Assembly (NCBI RefSeq): GCF_012641185.1
Contig: NZ_JAAXLK010000010.1
Span: 1-64,000, forward strand
DNA length: 64,000 nucleotides
Direction: 5' to 3'
From: Levilactobacillus tujiorum
GTDB taxonomy: Bacteria > Bacillota > Bacilli > Lactobacillales > Lactobacillaceae
Below the pieces are notes generated by a model. It was not told where the DNA came from and searched no databases. It saw only the letters and a list, made by a program, of their open reading frames with translations. Position numbers and translations under genes: made by a program. This document shows positions 41,369-50,504 of the stretch, one piece after another (within the stretch, counting starts at the first letter, position 1; every line of letters begins with the position of its first letter).

Positions 41369-42760
41369 TTACTTTGTAGATAAACGTGGATGAATGACGC
41401 TGACCGCAACGGCACCGAGCAGAAAGGCAATTCCGGCAATGACGAGCATCCCGGGCATTGATTTGCCAATCGCGGGGAAGATGGCGAAGCTGGCCAGAGA
41501 AGCGATGATTTGGGGTAAGCAGATCCCACAGTTAAACAGTCCCAAGTAAGCCCCTTCATTTTTCCCATTTAAGGATTCGGTGAAGAGAGACATCGCCTGC
41601 GTCTGCATCGTGAGGTAGCAGATCCCAATGAGGCAGAATGGTAAGATGAGCAACCATTGTGAATGGATAAAGTAGATCCAGATCATTCCCGCGCCGCCCA
41701 TGATGAGACTGAGGCGGAACCAGAATTTTCGCTGGTTGGGCTTGGTGTGGGAGAGAACTGCGAAGCCCCAGACAACGGCAGCCAACGATTGAATGCAGGA
41801 AAGAATCCCGAACCAGTTGCCGGCAGCTTGATAGCCAGCAGATGCGGCGTCGGCCGTGTGCCAAACGTTATCGGCAATCGCGCCGGTCCCGTAAGTCCAT
41901 AGGTATTGAATCGCGAACCAATCGAAGAGTTGCACGAAGGAAATTTCCCAAAAGGCGCGGGGCGCGGTTTTGACCAAGTGCCAGAGACTAGCAGTCTTTT
42001 GCTTGGTCTCGGCCTTAACGTGATGGTACCGATTATAGGTAGCGGGGTCGTATTCTTTAACGGAAATAATGGTATAGATTGATGTTAATAGAAGAATCCC
42101 GGCACCGATGTAAAAGGCCAGTCGCACGGATAATGGCACGGTTCCCTTAGCAGCGACGTTAGAGGCGCCAAACCAAGTGAGAATGAACGGGAATATCGTG
42201 GCGAGCACCCCACCTAGATTAGAGTAAGACTGTTGCCAAGACCACGCAAGATCCTTTTGGTCTTCGTTGACCATGTCACCGATAATCATCTTGAACGGTT
42301 GCATGCAGACGTTTGAAGAAAGATCCATGAATAGGATGGCAACGGCGCCGAAGAGTAATGCGGCGATGGAGGCGTAGCCAAAGCCAAACGACCCAGCATT
42401 TGGCAAGAGAATCATGACCAACGCGGCGATGGGGGCCCCAATCATCAGATAAGGCATTCGCCGACCGAAACGATTCCAAGTAATATCAGAGTATTTACCG
42501 ATGAGGGGTTGGACCACCATTCCAGCCAAAGGGGGCAGTAAGAAGAAAAATCCTAATTTGGTCGGATCGGCACCAATCGTTTGGAAGATTCTCCCCATTT
42601 GTGACGATTGCAGGGAGAAGGCCATATTGACCCCAAAGAAGCCAAAGGTCATGGCAAAGATCGTCTTTAACGGGAGCCGCGGTAAGGCATTCTCACTGGC
42701 GGTCGTCTGAACCGGGGCCTGCGTAGCCCGACCATTTTGAAGCGCTGCATTTTGAGACAT
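41369..42760 (-). CDS. MFS glucoside transporter (SLC45/GPH-like)
   Basis: 463 residues with 12 predicted membrane segments. 'FGFFGVNMAFSLQSSQMGRIFQTIGADP', 'PPLAGMVVQPLIGKYSDITWNRFGRR' and the 'DLSSNVCMQPFKMIIGDMVNEDQ' block fit the sucrose/maltose-type (SLC45-like) MFS group. It probably imports alpha-glucosides by proton symport for the GH13 enzyme. RBS AGGAGG is strong. Upstream lie a cre box (42820-42833) and two LacI-type operators. Confidence 0.82.
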   Translation of the reverse strand: MSQNAALQNGRATQAPVQTTASENALPRLPLKTIFAMTFGFFGVNMAFSLQSSQMGRIFQTIGADPTKLGFFFLLPPLAGMVVQPLIGKYSDITWNRFGRRMPYLMIGAPIAALVMILLPNAGSFGFGYASIAALLFGAVAILFMDLSSNVCMQPFKMIIGDMVNEDQKDLAWSWQQSYSNLGGVLATIFPFILTWFGASNVAAKGTVPLSVRLAFYIGAGILLLTSIYTIISVKEYDPATYNRYHHVKAETKQKTASLWHLVKTAPRAFWEISFVQLFDWFAIQYLWTYGTGAIADNVWHTADAASAGYQAAGNWFGILSCIQSLAAVVWGFAVLSHTKPNQRKFWFRLSLIMGGAGMIWIYFIHSQWLLILPFCLIGICYLTMQTQAMSLFTESLNGKNEGAYLGLFNCGICLPQIIASLASFAIFPAIGKSMPGMLVIAGIAFLLGAVAVSVIHPRLSTK

Positions 42761-42819
42761 TATGATTCCTCCTAGAGTTGGAATAGCAAGTGGGGATTAC
42801 CCGATCGGTTGAGTGATTA

Positions 42820-42833
42820 AGTAACCGCTTTCA
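42820..42833. promoter_or_regulatory. cre box of the alpha-glucoside operon
   Basis: On the minus strand TGAAAGCGGTTACT, one base from the cre consensus. Confidence 0.6.
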
Positions 42834-42852
42834 ATAGAGATTCTAGCACGTT

Positions 42853-42900
42853 ACACAAACGTTTGCAATGCTGATTTTAAAGAATAACAAACGTTTGTGT
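42853..42900. promoter_or_regulatory. Paired LacI-family operators
   Basis: Two palindromic CAAACGTTTG cores (42856-42865 and 42888-42897) are 32 bp apart, about three helical turns. Each is extended by CA/TG flanks. They lie between the MFS and divergent lacI-type genes and are the probable sites of that repressor. Confidence 0.7.
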
Positions 42901-43000
42901 TAAAAATCGGCCAATGACGGTGATTTGGACTTTGTGCTTTCGTATGGATAACGGTAGAATAAGAACTAGTTAGATGAACGGAGAAAGTGAGGTGGCCTGA

Positions 43001-43993
43001 ATGGGCGCAACCATTAAAGATATTGCCAAGTTGGCGGGGGTCTCACCCGGGACGGTCTCACGGGTTTTGGCCAATAAAACGGGCTTTTTTAGCGCCCAGA
43101 CCGGTGAAAAGGTGCGTGCGGCAGCTAAAGAACTGGGTTACCAGAAGAATACGGCGGCGGCTGAATTGGTGACGCGCCAAAGCAATGTCATTGCCGCAAT
43201 CGTTAATTCCACGAAAACCAATTTTGCCAGTCCCATCATTGAGGGCATTCAGGCGGAAGCCCACTTGCATGATTTGAACGTCATCATCGTTTACGCGGGG
43301 GATGACGACCCAGAACAACAGCGGCGAGCCCTGACCACGGTGATCGAACGGCCAGTCCGGTCAATTTTACTGTTGTCGGTCGACTTGTCAGCGGATAATT
43401 TACAACTGTTGCAGAGCGCTCAGATTCCCTTCTGCTTTTTGTCCATTTCCTTTGACGACATCCAGGTCCCGTACATCACGTCCGATGATTGGCAGGTCGG
43501 CTATCAGGCGACTCAAACGCTACTGCAGCGGGGGCACCGGGGCATTGGCCTTGCAGGGGTCGATAGTGATTTCCATACTGGTCGGCAACGGGTTTCAGGT
43601 TATCGCCAGGCCATGCAGGAAGCGGGGATTCGCGTGCAACCGGCGTGGGTTCAACTCGGCGATTATAGCTATGCTGCCGGGCAGCAGGCGATGCAAGCCT
43701 ATGGCGCCGACACAGCGCTCACAGCGGTGATTGGTGCTAGTGATATGGCGGCGGTGGGCGTTCTTAATCAGGCCCGCAGTCTAGGCTTGCAGGTTCCTAC
43801 CGATCTTTCAATTCTGGCGATTGATGGAACGACGATCTGTGACCTTGTGCAGCCAGCCCTTTCGAGTATTTCCCAGAACTTCTACGAAATGGGTGTGGCC
43901 GGCGTGCGCCAGGTCAGCGCCCCGGATGATACCTCACAGAAGATCACACCGATCAAACTGGTCGAACGGCAAAGTATCCGCCGGTTGAAATAG
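43001..43993 (+). CDS. LacI-family regulator of the alpha-glucoside operon
   Basis: 330 residues. The LacI HTH is 'ATIKDIAKLAGVSPGTVSRVLANKTGFFSAQTGEKVRAAAKELGYQKN' (about 2-50), with a periplasmic-binding-protein-like core ending in 'IKLVERQSIRRL'. GAGGTGG precedes ATG 43001. It is divergent from the MFS-GH13 operon, with two CAAACGTTTG operators between, so it likely represses both itself and the operon until an alpha-glucoside is present (MalR-like). Confidence 0.88.
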   Translation: MGATIKDIAKLAGVSPGTVSRVLANKTGFFSAQTGEKVRAAAKELGYQKNTAAAELVTRQSNVIAAIVNSTKTNFASPIIEGIQAEAHLHDLNVIIVYAGDDDPEQQRRALTTVIERPVRSILLLSVDLSADNLQLLQSAQIPFCFLSISFDDIQVPYITSDDWQVGYQATQTLLQRGHRGIGLAGVDSDFHTGRQRVSGYRQAMQEAGIRVQPAWVQLGDYSYAAGQQAMQAYGADTALTAVIGASDMAAVGVLNQARSLGLQVPTDLSILAIDGTTICDLVQPALSSISQNFYEMGVAGVRQVSAPDDTSQKITPIKLVERQSIRRLK

Positions 43994-44050
43994 ACCGGTG
44001 GATAGCGGTTATAGCTTGTTCAATCTTCAATACAAACAAGTCAAAGCTCT

Positions 44051-44092
44051 GCTTAACAGGAGTAATCCTGATTAGGTGGCGCTTTTTTATAG
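44051..44092 (+). terminator. Probable terminator after the LacI gene
   Basis: A bulged stem around CAGG-agtaat-CCTG with outer AGCTCTGC/GGTGGCGCT arms is followed by T6. Confidence 0.5.
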
Positions 44093-44215
44093 TAAAGGGC
44101 GGAGATTCTGTCCGTTGTGGGGGACTGACTGTGGCTGGTAGAACGACGTACTGTTTTTGACTAAGAGAATCTGGTGCATCGGTATTTATTCAATGATAAA
44201 TGGTCACGTCAATGT

Positions 44216-44388
44216 AGCCGTGAGTGAGTCAATTTTGGGCTCAGCCGTGGGATTTACCAAGTGTTCTTCTTGGTAAATGGCGACTTGGAGACGTGGTCTT
44301 TCGGCTCCAAGCGAGGCCTAAGACCGGTCTGTGGCTCAGGCCGTCCTTCCCACAGCGTTCCAGCCCAAAATTGGCGAACGGTAAGGCG
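44216..44388 (+). repeat. Structured dispersed repeat R2, copy b
   Basis: A perfect 12-bp outer stem CAATTTTGGGCT (44230-44241) with AGCCCAAAATTG (44362-44373). Inner hairpins are ATTTACCAAG/CTTGGTAAAT (44252-44278), CTTGGAG/CTCCAAG (44284-44311) and GGCCTAAG/CTCAGGCC (44315-44342). Relative to copy a, changed bases occur in compensated pairs (GGGCT/AGCCC for GAGCT/AGCTC; TTGGAG/CTCCAA for TTTGAG/CTCAAA). Confidence 0.88.
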
Positions 44389-44656
44389 GGAAATCTCGTC
44401 AATCTTGATCAACCGAGTTTGAGGGGTTGCAGAATAGGTTTTACTCTCGATAGTTAGCAGTGAGTTAGCATGGAAAACTAATGAAGTCCCCCAACTACTA
44501 GTTGGGATCATTTTTCGGTTATGATAGTGGCGGTAACGGAGTTCGTTTGTCAATTTTGATAAATAAAGTGACAGATTGGACGAACTGGTTAGAAAAGGTA
44601 AGTGGTTAGCCAAAAAAGGGGATTATCGGGGCCGAGCCGATCCGGTATGCTATATA

Positions 44657-44670
44657 TGTAAACGGTTACA
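44657..44670. promoter_or_regulatory. Perfect palindromic cre box
   Basis: TGTAAACGGTTACA lies at the expected promoter of the GPH/esterase/GH65 operon. It implies CcpA repression. Confidence 0.75.
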
Positions 44671-44706
44671 AAGAGAAGCAATTAAATCTATGGGGGAGGT
44701 TTCATC

Positions 44707-46086
44707 ATGAGTAAAGGACAATTATGGAAACAGCGATTCTTCTATGGTGCAACTGATATGGCGGGGAACCTGATTTGGCAAATCGTTGGGCTTTACCTGT
44801 TGTTCTACTACACCACGGTAGTTGGTATCTCGCCGGCGTTTGTGGGGACATTATTCTTCGTTGTGCGAATCATTGATGCCTTTGATGGTGTGGTCTATGG
44901 ATTCTTAATTGACCACACGCATTCTAAATATGGGAAAGCGCGGCCATACTTCTTGTGGTTCGGGATTCCATTAGGGATTTTGACCATGCTGCTGTTCTTT
45001 AACCCATCGTTTGGGGGCAACAAGATCTTCCAGCTGGCTTGGATTTCCATCGTCTACACGCTGTTCAGCTTAGTTTATTCCGGGGCTAACACGCCAATCA
45101 CGGCCATTCTGCCTAGCTTGACGAAGGACCCAGATGAACGGACGAACTTAGCCAGTGCACGGATGGTCATGACGAACATTGGGACGGCCGTTATCGGGGC
45201 CATTTCCTTACCAATGGTTGCGCGTTTAGGTGGTAAGAACGCTGAAAAAGGTTGGATGATTTGGGGGATATTTATTGGTTTAGCCATTATCGTCCTGTTC
45301 TTCAGTTCATTTGCCAACTTACGTGAAAAAGATGACATTACCGAGAATGCCGAAGGTGAATCGGAAATTAAGGGACACTTGTCCGTGAAGGAATCGCTGA
45401 AAGGTGCCGTAAAGAACAAGCCATGGGTTGCCTTAAGTTTGAGTTTCATCTTACTCCAGACCTTCTGGGTAATCCGGATGCAAACTGCGGTTTACTACTT
45501 GACCTACGTTTACCGGCGCGCTGATTTAGTTGGGGCGTTTAACGGATTAGTAATTGTAGCGGTTGCCGGGAACTTATCCGTGCCATTCCTGAGTAAGATT
45601 ATGAAGCACCGTAACGTGATGATTCTAGCGATGATTACGTTTGGGATTGGTGAAGTGATCATGTCCTTCAAGAGTATTCCATTACTCTTTGCTGGGAACG
45701 TCATCGCCTTAGTTGCCATGGGGGCGGCCTTCTCGATCGCCTTCGTGATGATTGCGGATACTGTTGAATACTCTCGTTCCGAATTGCATATCGACGAACC
45801 TGGTATTCTTTCCTCTGTTCCAATGGTTGGTGCCAAGCTCGGTATGGGCTTCGGTGGCTTAGTTTCTGGTTGGTTGCTTTCCTGGGGTGGTTTCCAAGCC
45901 ACAGCCAAGATCCAAGGAGCCAAAGCATTGACGGCGATCAGCACGAGCTTTGTTTGGTTACCGATTATTCTCGCCCTAATTATTGTCGGTATCCTGTACA
46001 TCTTCTACAAGTTGGACGAAGATGAGATCACGTCAGCTAAAGAAGCCAAGGCGGGCGCTGACAAGCTAAATAATGAAAACGTTTAA
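44707..46086 (+). CDS. GPH-family glycoside symporter
   Basis: 459 residues with 12 membrane segments: 'RFFYGATDMAGNLIWQIVGLYLLFYYTTVVGIS', 'DGVVYGFLIDHTHSKYGKARPYFLW' and 'ADTVEYSRSELHIDEPGILSSVP'. GGGGGAGG precedes ATG 44707. Two esterases and a GH65 phosphorylase follow, so the cargo is likely an acylated disaccharide or glycoside. Its last 14 nt overlap the first esterase. Confidence 0.82.
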   Translation: MSKGQLWKQRFFYGATDMAGNLIWQIVGLYLLFYYTTVVGISPAFVGTLFFVVRIIDAFDGVVYGFLIDHTHSKYGKARPYFLWFGIPLGILTMLLFFNPSFGGNKIFQLAWISIVYTLFSLVYSGANTPITAILPSLTKDPDERTNLASARMVMTNIGTAVIGAISLPMVARLGGKNAEKGWMIWGIFIGLAIIVLFFSSFANLREKDDITENAEGESEIKGHLSVKESLKGAVKNKPWVALSLSFILLQTFWVIRMQTAVYYLTYVYRRADLVGAFNGLVIVAVAGNLSVPFLSKIMKHRNVMILAMITFGIGEVIMSFKSIPLLFAGNVIALVAMGAAFSIAFVMIADTVEYSRSELHIDEPGILSSVPMVGAKLGMGFGGLVSGWLLSWGGFQATAKIQGAKALTAISTSFVWLPIILALIIVGILYIFYKLDEDEITSAKEAKAGADKLNNENV

Positions 46087-46927
46087 ATTCACCTGTGGGT
46101 TCACTGACTATCCGGTAACAGTGACCTACTATCAACCGGCCGCCATTGCTGAATTCGAACCGCAGCGGCGGCCGTTGGTGATTCTATTACCGGGTGGTGG
46201 TTATGCGTTTTATTCGGATCGTGAAAATGAGATTGTGGCGCTGCAGTACTTGGCGCAAGGCTTTGCGGTAGCGGTCGTGGCGTATCGGTTAATTGAGCAG
46301 CCGCCAGTCTTGCCGGGAGCTCTCTACCAGCTAGCGGGCGTCGTTCACGAATTTCACCAGCATGCTGGTCGTTATGGCATTAGTGCCACGCACATCTTAT
46401 TAGTTGGCTTTTCGGCGGGCGGCCATCTGGCAGCGCTGTATGCGGGGTTGTGGCCACGCCTGGCTGCCGACCTACAAGTATCAGCGGCGACACTGAGAGT
46501 GAGTGCACTCACGTTAGGTTATCCCATGATTGGGCTACGGCTAGGTTGGCCAACGGATGCGGCCGTTGCATCAGCGATTGTCGGGACTTGGCCCCAGCAT
46601 GAGGCAGATCAGGTCGTCACGGCGCAGAATCCACCTACGTTTATCTGGACCACTGCCGAGGATGAACTGGTGCCGGCGGAAAATGCCCGGCGGTTCATCA
46701 CGGCATTACATCAGCACGGGGTACCGATGGTGGCCACCATTTATCCACACGGTCCGCACGGCTTGAGCTTGGCCCGGGCCGTCACGGCATTTCCAATGAG
46801 TTTTAAGTCAGCCCATCCGGACTTTGGGGAGCGGTTTATCCGACCGGATGTAGCGGAATGGTTCGATCAGCAGCTGCAATGGCTAGCTGAGTTATGGGAC
46901 CTGAACGCTTTCTGGCGACGACAGTAG
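46073..46927 (+). CDS. Alpha/beta-hydrolase, acetylxylan-esterase-like
   Basis: 284 residues, cytoplasmic. Oxyanion motif 'LLPGGGYAFYSDRENE' (about 37-52), nucleophile Ser in 'LVGFSAGGHLA' (about 114), Asp in 'TTAEDELVPAENA' and His in 'YPHGPHGLSLA'. This is the BD-FAE / acetyl-sugar esterase type. It starts inside the transporter gene (14-nt overlap), so translation is coupled. Deacetylation of an imported acetylated sugar is the likely role. Confidence 0.8.
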   Translation: MKTFKFTCGFTDYPVTVTYYQPAAIAEFEPQRRPLVILLPGGGYAFYSDRENEIVALQYLAQGFAVAVVAYRLIEQPPVLPGALYQLAGVVHEFHQHAGRYGISATHILLVGFSAGGHLAALYAGLWPRLAADLQVSAATLRVSALTLGYPMIGLRLGWPTDAAVASAIVGTWPQHEADQVVTAQNPPTFIWTTAEDELVPAENARRFITALHQHGVPMVATIYPHGPHGLSLARAVTAFPMSFKSAHPDFGERFIRPDVAEWFDQQLQWLAELWDLNAFWRRQ

Positions 46928-46949
46928 TTTAATGAGAGGGGTAATTAAA

Positions 46950-48002
46950 ATGCTGAATGATACGACAACCAAGCAATCTTTGGGGTATGCAGACGAGTTA
47001 AAACGGTTAGCTAAAATACAGACGACGACCGTGGTTGATGGGGTGACCAAGTGGATTAAGGAGCGTAATCCCGCTCACACCTACGAGCCCTTAGTCTGGG
47101 AAACGGTTGCCGAAATTGAAGAAAATCCACAGTTACCAACGGATCTATTCAGTTTACGCCAAGGCACCGAAACGTCCGGGCAGAAGGATTTAACGTCGGT
47201 CGAGATGAAAATTGAAATGCAGCAGATCGTTGCCATGAATCGACGCGTGCGGGTTATCCGGATTGCGCGGATGGATCACCTAACTGCGGATAAAGCCTTG
47301 ATTTATTTCCATGGTGGGGCTTATTATGGCGGAACGCCAGAGGATGTGTTGTTGGCGCTGAAGTACGTGGCTGAGCAGGCCAATTGCGTGGTCTACAACG
47401 TCGACTATGCGTTGGCACCGGAGCAACCTTATCCCGCGGGTATTCTGGATGGCCTGGCTGTGGTGGCGGCCATGACTCAGGAGTATCACCACATTTCTTT
47501 GGGTGGCGATTCCGCAGGCGGCTCCATTGCACTAGGGGTTAGCCAACTCTGCCAGTCAATGGGGATCTGCACGATTGACTCGCACCTGCTCTTCTATCCG
47601 ACGGTGATTCAGGGGTCGGATTTAGGCGGTCAATTGTGGGACGATAATAGTATTGACATCGTTCCGGAACAGCGCGATGCTTTACACAGAAGCTACCAGT
47701 TATTTGAACAGCTTGACGAAATTATGAGTGGTTACTACGTGGCAGATCAGCGCGTTGATTTGACGGCGCCGCTACTGTCACCATTATTAGCAGATCCACA
47801 GACGTTTAAGAAGACCACGCTGCTGGTGGGTGAGTACGATCCGTTCCGTTTGCAGGGTGAAGCCTTCATCGATCAAGTTGGTCGCGCAAATGGGGATGCC
47901 AATTACATTCGCTATGGTGGTATCAGCCACGCCTTCTTGAACTTTACGGGTAACGTTCCAGCTGTTCAGGATGCGTTGCGGTCGGCAGCAAAATTGATTT
48001 AA
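46950..48002 (+). CDS. HSL-type alpha/beta-hydrolase (esterase/lipase)
   Basis: 350 residues. 'IYFHGGAYYGGTPED' is the HSL oxyanion motif; 'SLGGDSAGGSIAL' holds the nucleophile Ser; 'VGEYDPFR' and 'GGISHAFLNF' supply Asp and His. GAGAGGGG fits ATG 46950; ATG 46932 lies too early for it. It is a different esterase subfamily from the gene just upstream, so the operon carries two distinct deacylases. Acyl group and substrate unknown. Confidence 0.8.
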   Translation: MLNDTTTKQSLGYADELKRLAKIQTTTVVDGVTKWIKERNPAHTYEPLVWETVAEIEENPQLPTDLFSLRQGTETSGQKDLTSVEMKIEMQQIVAMNRRVRVIRIARMDHLTADKALIYFHGGAYYGGTPEDVLLALKYVAEQANCVVYNVDYALAPEQPYPAGILDGLAVVAAMTQEYHHISLGGDSAGGSIALGVSQLCQSMGICTIDSHLLFYPTVIQGSDLGGQLWDDNSIDIVPEQRDALHRSYQLFEQLDEIMSGYYVADQRVDLTAPLLSPLLADPQTFKKTTLLVGEYDPFRLQGEAFIDQVGRANGDANYIRYGGISHAFLNFTGNVPAVQDALRSAAKLI

Positions 48003-48029
48003 GCTAAACTTTAATTGGGGGAGATTATT

Positions 48030-50234
48030 GTGACTTTACGCGACTATCATTTGACTTTACGCGATGTGGCTAATGAACAACCGGAATATTTAGAGACGGT
48101 ATTCTCACTGGGAAATGGACATTTTGGTGTTCGGGCAAACGATCCGATTAGCGGTAATCCCATCACAGGAACGTTAATTAATGGATTTTATGAAACCGCC
48201 CCCATTACCTATGGCGAAGCAGGGGTCGGTTACGCCCAGAAACACCAAACGATTCTCAATCTGCCAGATCTGCGGCACGTCCACGTCTCAACTAGTAGTG
48301 GCCATCAGTTCACGCACAGCAAGCGGACGGCCGCTAGTCTCAATCTCGGCACTGGCTTACTGACAGAAGACTATCAGATTAGCACTGACCAAGGCGAAAC
48401 GATTATGATGGGGGTCAAATCGGTGATTGGCCAAGGTCAGACTAGCCTGTGGGGAGTTGGCTATACGTTCACTGCGAAGACCTACGCGAAGGGGCTGCTG
48501 GTAAGTAAGTCGATTGCGGTTCCCGCTGAAGCGGAGGCGATTCCGTCGGCGGATCCCCGGAAGACCCGGATGGCCGGCTTGCCAATCTGTGAAACGGAAT
48601 TCGTCACGCAAGATTTACAACGCTATCACGTGAAGACTCGGGTGACCAAGCAGGCAGTGACCATGTACCTGGGCATCTTGGAGAGTCATGGGCAGTTGCT
48701 ACAACAGCCGGTGGATTTGAGCGATGAACAGCCACACACGTTGGAATATGAAGCTTATATTGGTGAGGTGGGTCAACGCAATACGATTGATCCAGCGGCG
48801 ATGTTTATGGCCAGCTCGTTGGGCGCGCTCGCCGAGGACAGCCAGAATTTCTGGCAAGGCGTGTGGACCCGTAGTGAAGTGAGTGTCGGCGGCAATGATG
48901 CGCTGGACTTGGCGATTCACTACAATATTTTCCAGTTGAATCAAGCAGCTGGTCGTGACGGGCGAACGAATATTGCGGCTAAGGGGCTCAGCGGCTCAGG
49001 CTACGAAGGACACTACTTCTGGGATACAGAAATGTACATGCTGCCTTACTTCACTTACACGAACCAGCAGATGGCACGGCAACTCTTGCTGTATCGTTAC
49101 CAAACCTTACCGAAGGCGCGGGAACGGGCGCGGACACTCGGGGTTGATCAAGGCGCCCTCTTTGCTTGGCGGACGATTAATGGTGAAGAGGCATCGGCGT
49201 ACTTCCCGGCTGGCACGGCGCAATATCACATCGACGCGGATATTGCCTATGCGGTGGGCAAGTACTTTGAAATCACCCGGGACTTAGACTTTGTCATCCA
49301 ATGTGGCTTTGAAATGGTCCTCGAAACAGCCCGCTTCTGGGAGAATTTCGGCTCCTGGCGTCAAGTTGGTGATCGTAGTCGCTTCGAATTTCACACGGTG
49401 ACGGGGCCGGACGAATATACCGCACTGGTCAACAATAACTACTACACGAACCGGTTGGCTAAGCACAATTTCGAGCTGGTCGTTGAGTTAGCGCACCAGA
49501 TGATGAAGCGGTCACCACAGTTGTTGGCGAAATTTGGCATGACTGAAAATGACCTGGACGTTTATCAGAATCTGGCGGACCACGTCTATCTCCCGTATAG
49601 CAATGAACTGGGGATTAATGAACAAGACGATAGCTTCTTGGACAAGCCCCGGTGGCCAGCGGACAAATCGACGAAGGATAACTTCCCGCTATTGTTGCAC
49701 TACCATCCATTGACCATCTATCGTTATCAGGTGTCTAAGCAAGCCGATACGTTGCTGGCGGACTACCTGTTCCCTGAAGATTTGCCGCTTGATCAATTGA
49801 AGCGGGAATATCAGTACTATGAAGGGGTAACGACCCACGATTCATCGTTATCGCGGTCGATCTTCAGTATTTTAGCCGCGCGGATGGGCGACCCAGAGAA
49901 AGCCTACCGGTACTTCATGGATACGGCCCAGATGGATCTGGTTAATTTACAGAAGAACACGGCGGATGGGCTACACCTGGCCAATCTCGGTGGTAGCTGG
50001 TTAGCTTTAGTCGCAGGGTTTTCTGGATTTTACGTACAGGATGAAGTGGTACATTTCGCCAATCATTTGCCAACGGAGTTAGACCGCTTAACCTACCGGA
50101 TGAAGATTGCGGAGAGTGTTCTCGAAATTGACCTGACGGCGGATAAATTGGACGTTACGGTCATTAGCGGCCCCATTCCAACGTACGGTGTTAGCGTAAA
50201 TGGTGAATTGATCTCTTTAGTGAAGGTTAGCTAG
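48030..50234 (+). CDS. GH65 disaccharide phosphorylase, kojibiose-phosphorylase-like
   Basis: 734 residues: an N-terminal beta-sandwich (about 1-270) and an (alpha/alpha)6 barrel with 'GLSGSGYEGHYFWDTEMYMLPYF', 'RTINGEEASAYFPAGTAQYHI' and the catalytic acid Glu in 'VTGPDEYTALVNNN'. The 'WRTINGEE' and 'AQYHIDADIA' blocks are more like kojibiose-type enzymes than maltose phosphorylase. It cleaves a disaccharide with phosphate to glucose and beta-glucose 1-phosphate. GGGGGAG fits GTG 48030. No beta-phosphoglucomutase is adjacent. Confidence 0.82.
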   Translation: MTLRDYHLTLRDVANEQPEYLETVFSLGNGHFGVRANDPISGNPITGTLINGFYETAPITYGEAGVGYAQKHQTILNLPDLRHVHVSTSSGHQFTHSKRTAASLNLGTGLLTEDYQISTDQGETIMMGVKSVIGQGQTSLWGVGYTFTAKTYAKGLLVSKSIAVPAEAEAIPSADPRKTRMAGLPICETEFVTQDLQRYHVKTRVTKQAVTMYLGILESHGQLLQQPVDLSDEQPHTLEYEAYIGEVGQRNTIDPAAMFMASSLGALAEDSQNFWQGVWTRSEVSVGGNDALDLAIHYNIFQLNQAAGRDGRTNIAAKGLSGSGYEGHYFWDTEMYMLPYFTYTNQQMARQLLLYRYQTLPKARERARTLGVDQGALFAWRTINGEEASAYFPAGTAQYHIDADIAYAVGKYFEITRDLDFVIQCGFEMVLETARFWENFGSWRQVGDRSRFEFHTVTGPDEYTALVNNNYYTNRLAKHNFELVVELAHQMMKRSPQLLAKFGMTENDLDVYQNLADHVYLPYSNELGINEQDDSFLDKPRWPADKSTKDNFPLLLHYHPLTIYRYQVSKQADTLLADYLFPEDLPLDQLKREYQYYEGVTTHDSSLSRSIFSILAARMGDPEKAYRYFMDTAQMDLVNLQKNTADGLHLANLGGSWLALVAGFSGFYVQDEVVHFANHLPTELDRLTYRMKIAESVLEIDLTADKLDVTVISGPIPTYGVSVNGELISLVKVS

Positions 50235-50264
50235 TGGGCGTTGGGGCTAGCTGAAATGGGTAAA

Positions 50265-50306
50265 ATAACAAAAGGGAATTCCAGCTTAGGAATTCCCTTT
50301 TGTTAT
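50265..50306. terminator. Strong terminator of the GH65 operon
   Basis: A perfect 18-bp stem (50265-50282 with 50289-50306) with a 6-nt loop. Confidence 0.85.
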
Positions 50307-50354
50307 CTAGAAAAATCAAAATTTTAACACTTAAACTTTGAACTTTCCGTAGTG

Positions 50355-50504
50355 TATAATAAGCATATGTTTCGGAGCAATGGCTTTTAAAAGGAGCTAA
50401 TGGCGGGACCAAGATCTTAATTATTAATAATTAGACTAATGATTATAGTCCGCACTCAATGTCATAACGTTGGGTGCTTGAAATTAGAAATGGAGATATG
50501 AACG
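50355..50504 (+). promoter_or_regulatory. Leader region of the HTH-PfkB gene
   Basis: A TATAAT lies near 50356. A 6-codon ORF (MAGPRS, ATG 50400) has a strong AAAAGGAG RBS. The 16-bp palindrome TAATTATTAATAATTA (50418-50433) and a hairpin GCACTCAATG..CGTTGGGTGC (about 50452-50477) follow. Any of these could be regulatory; none is assigned. Confidence 0.35.
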
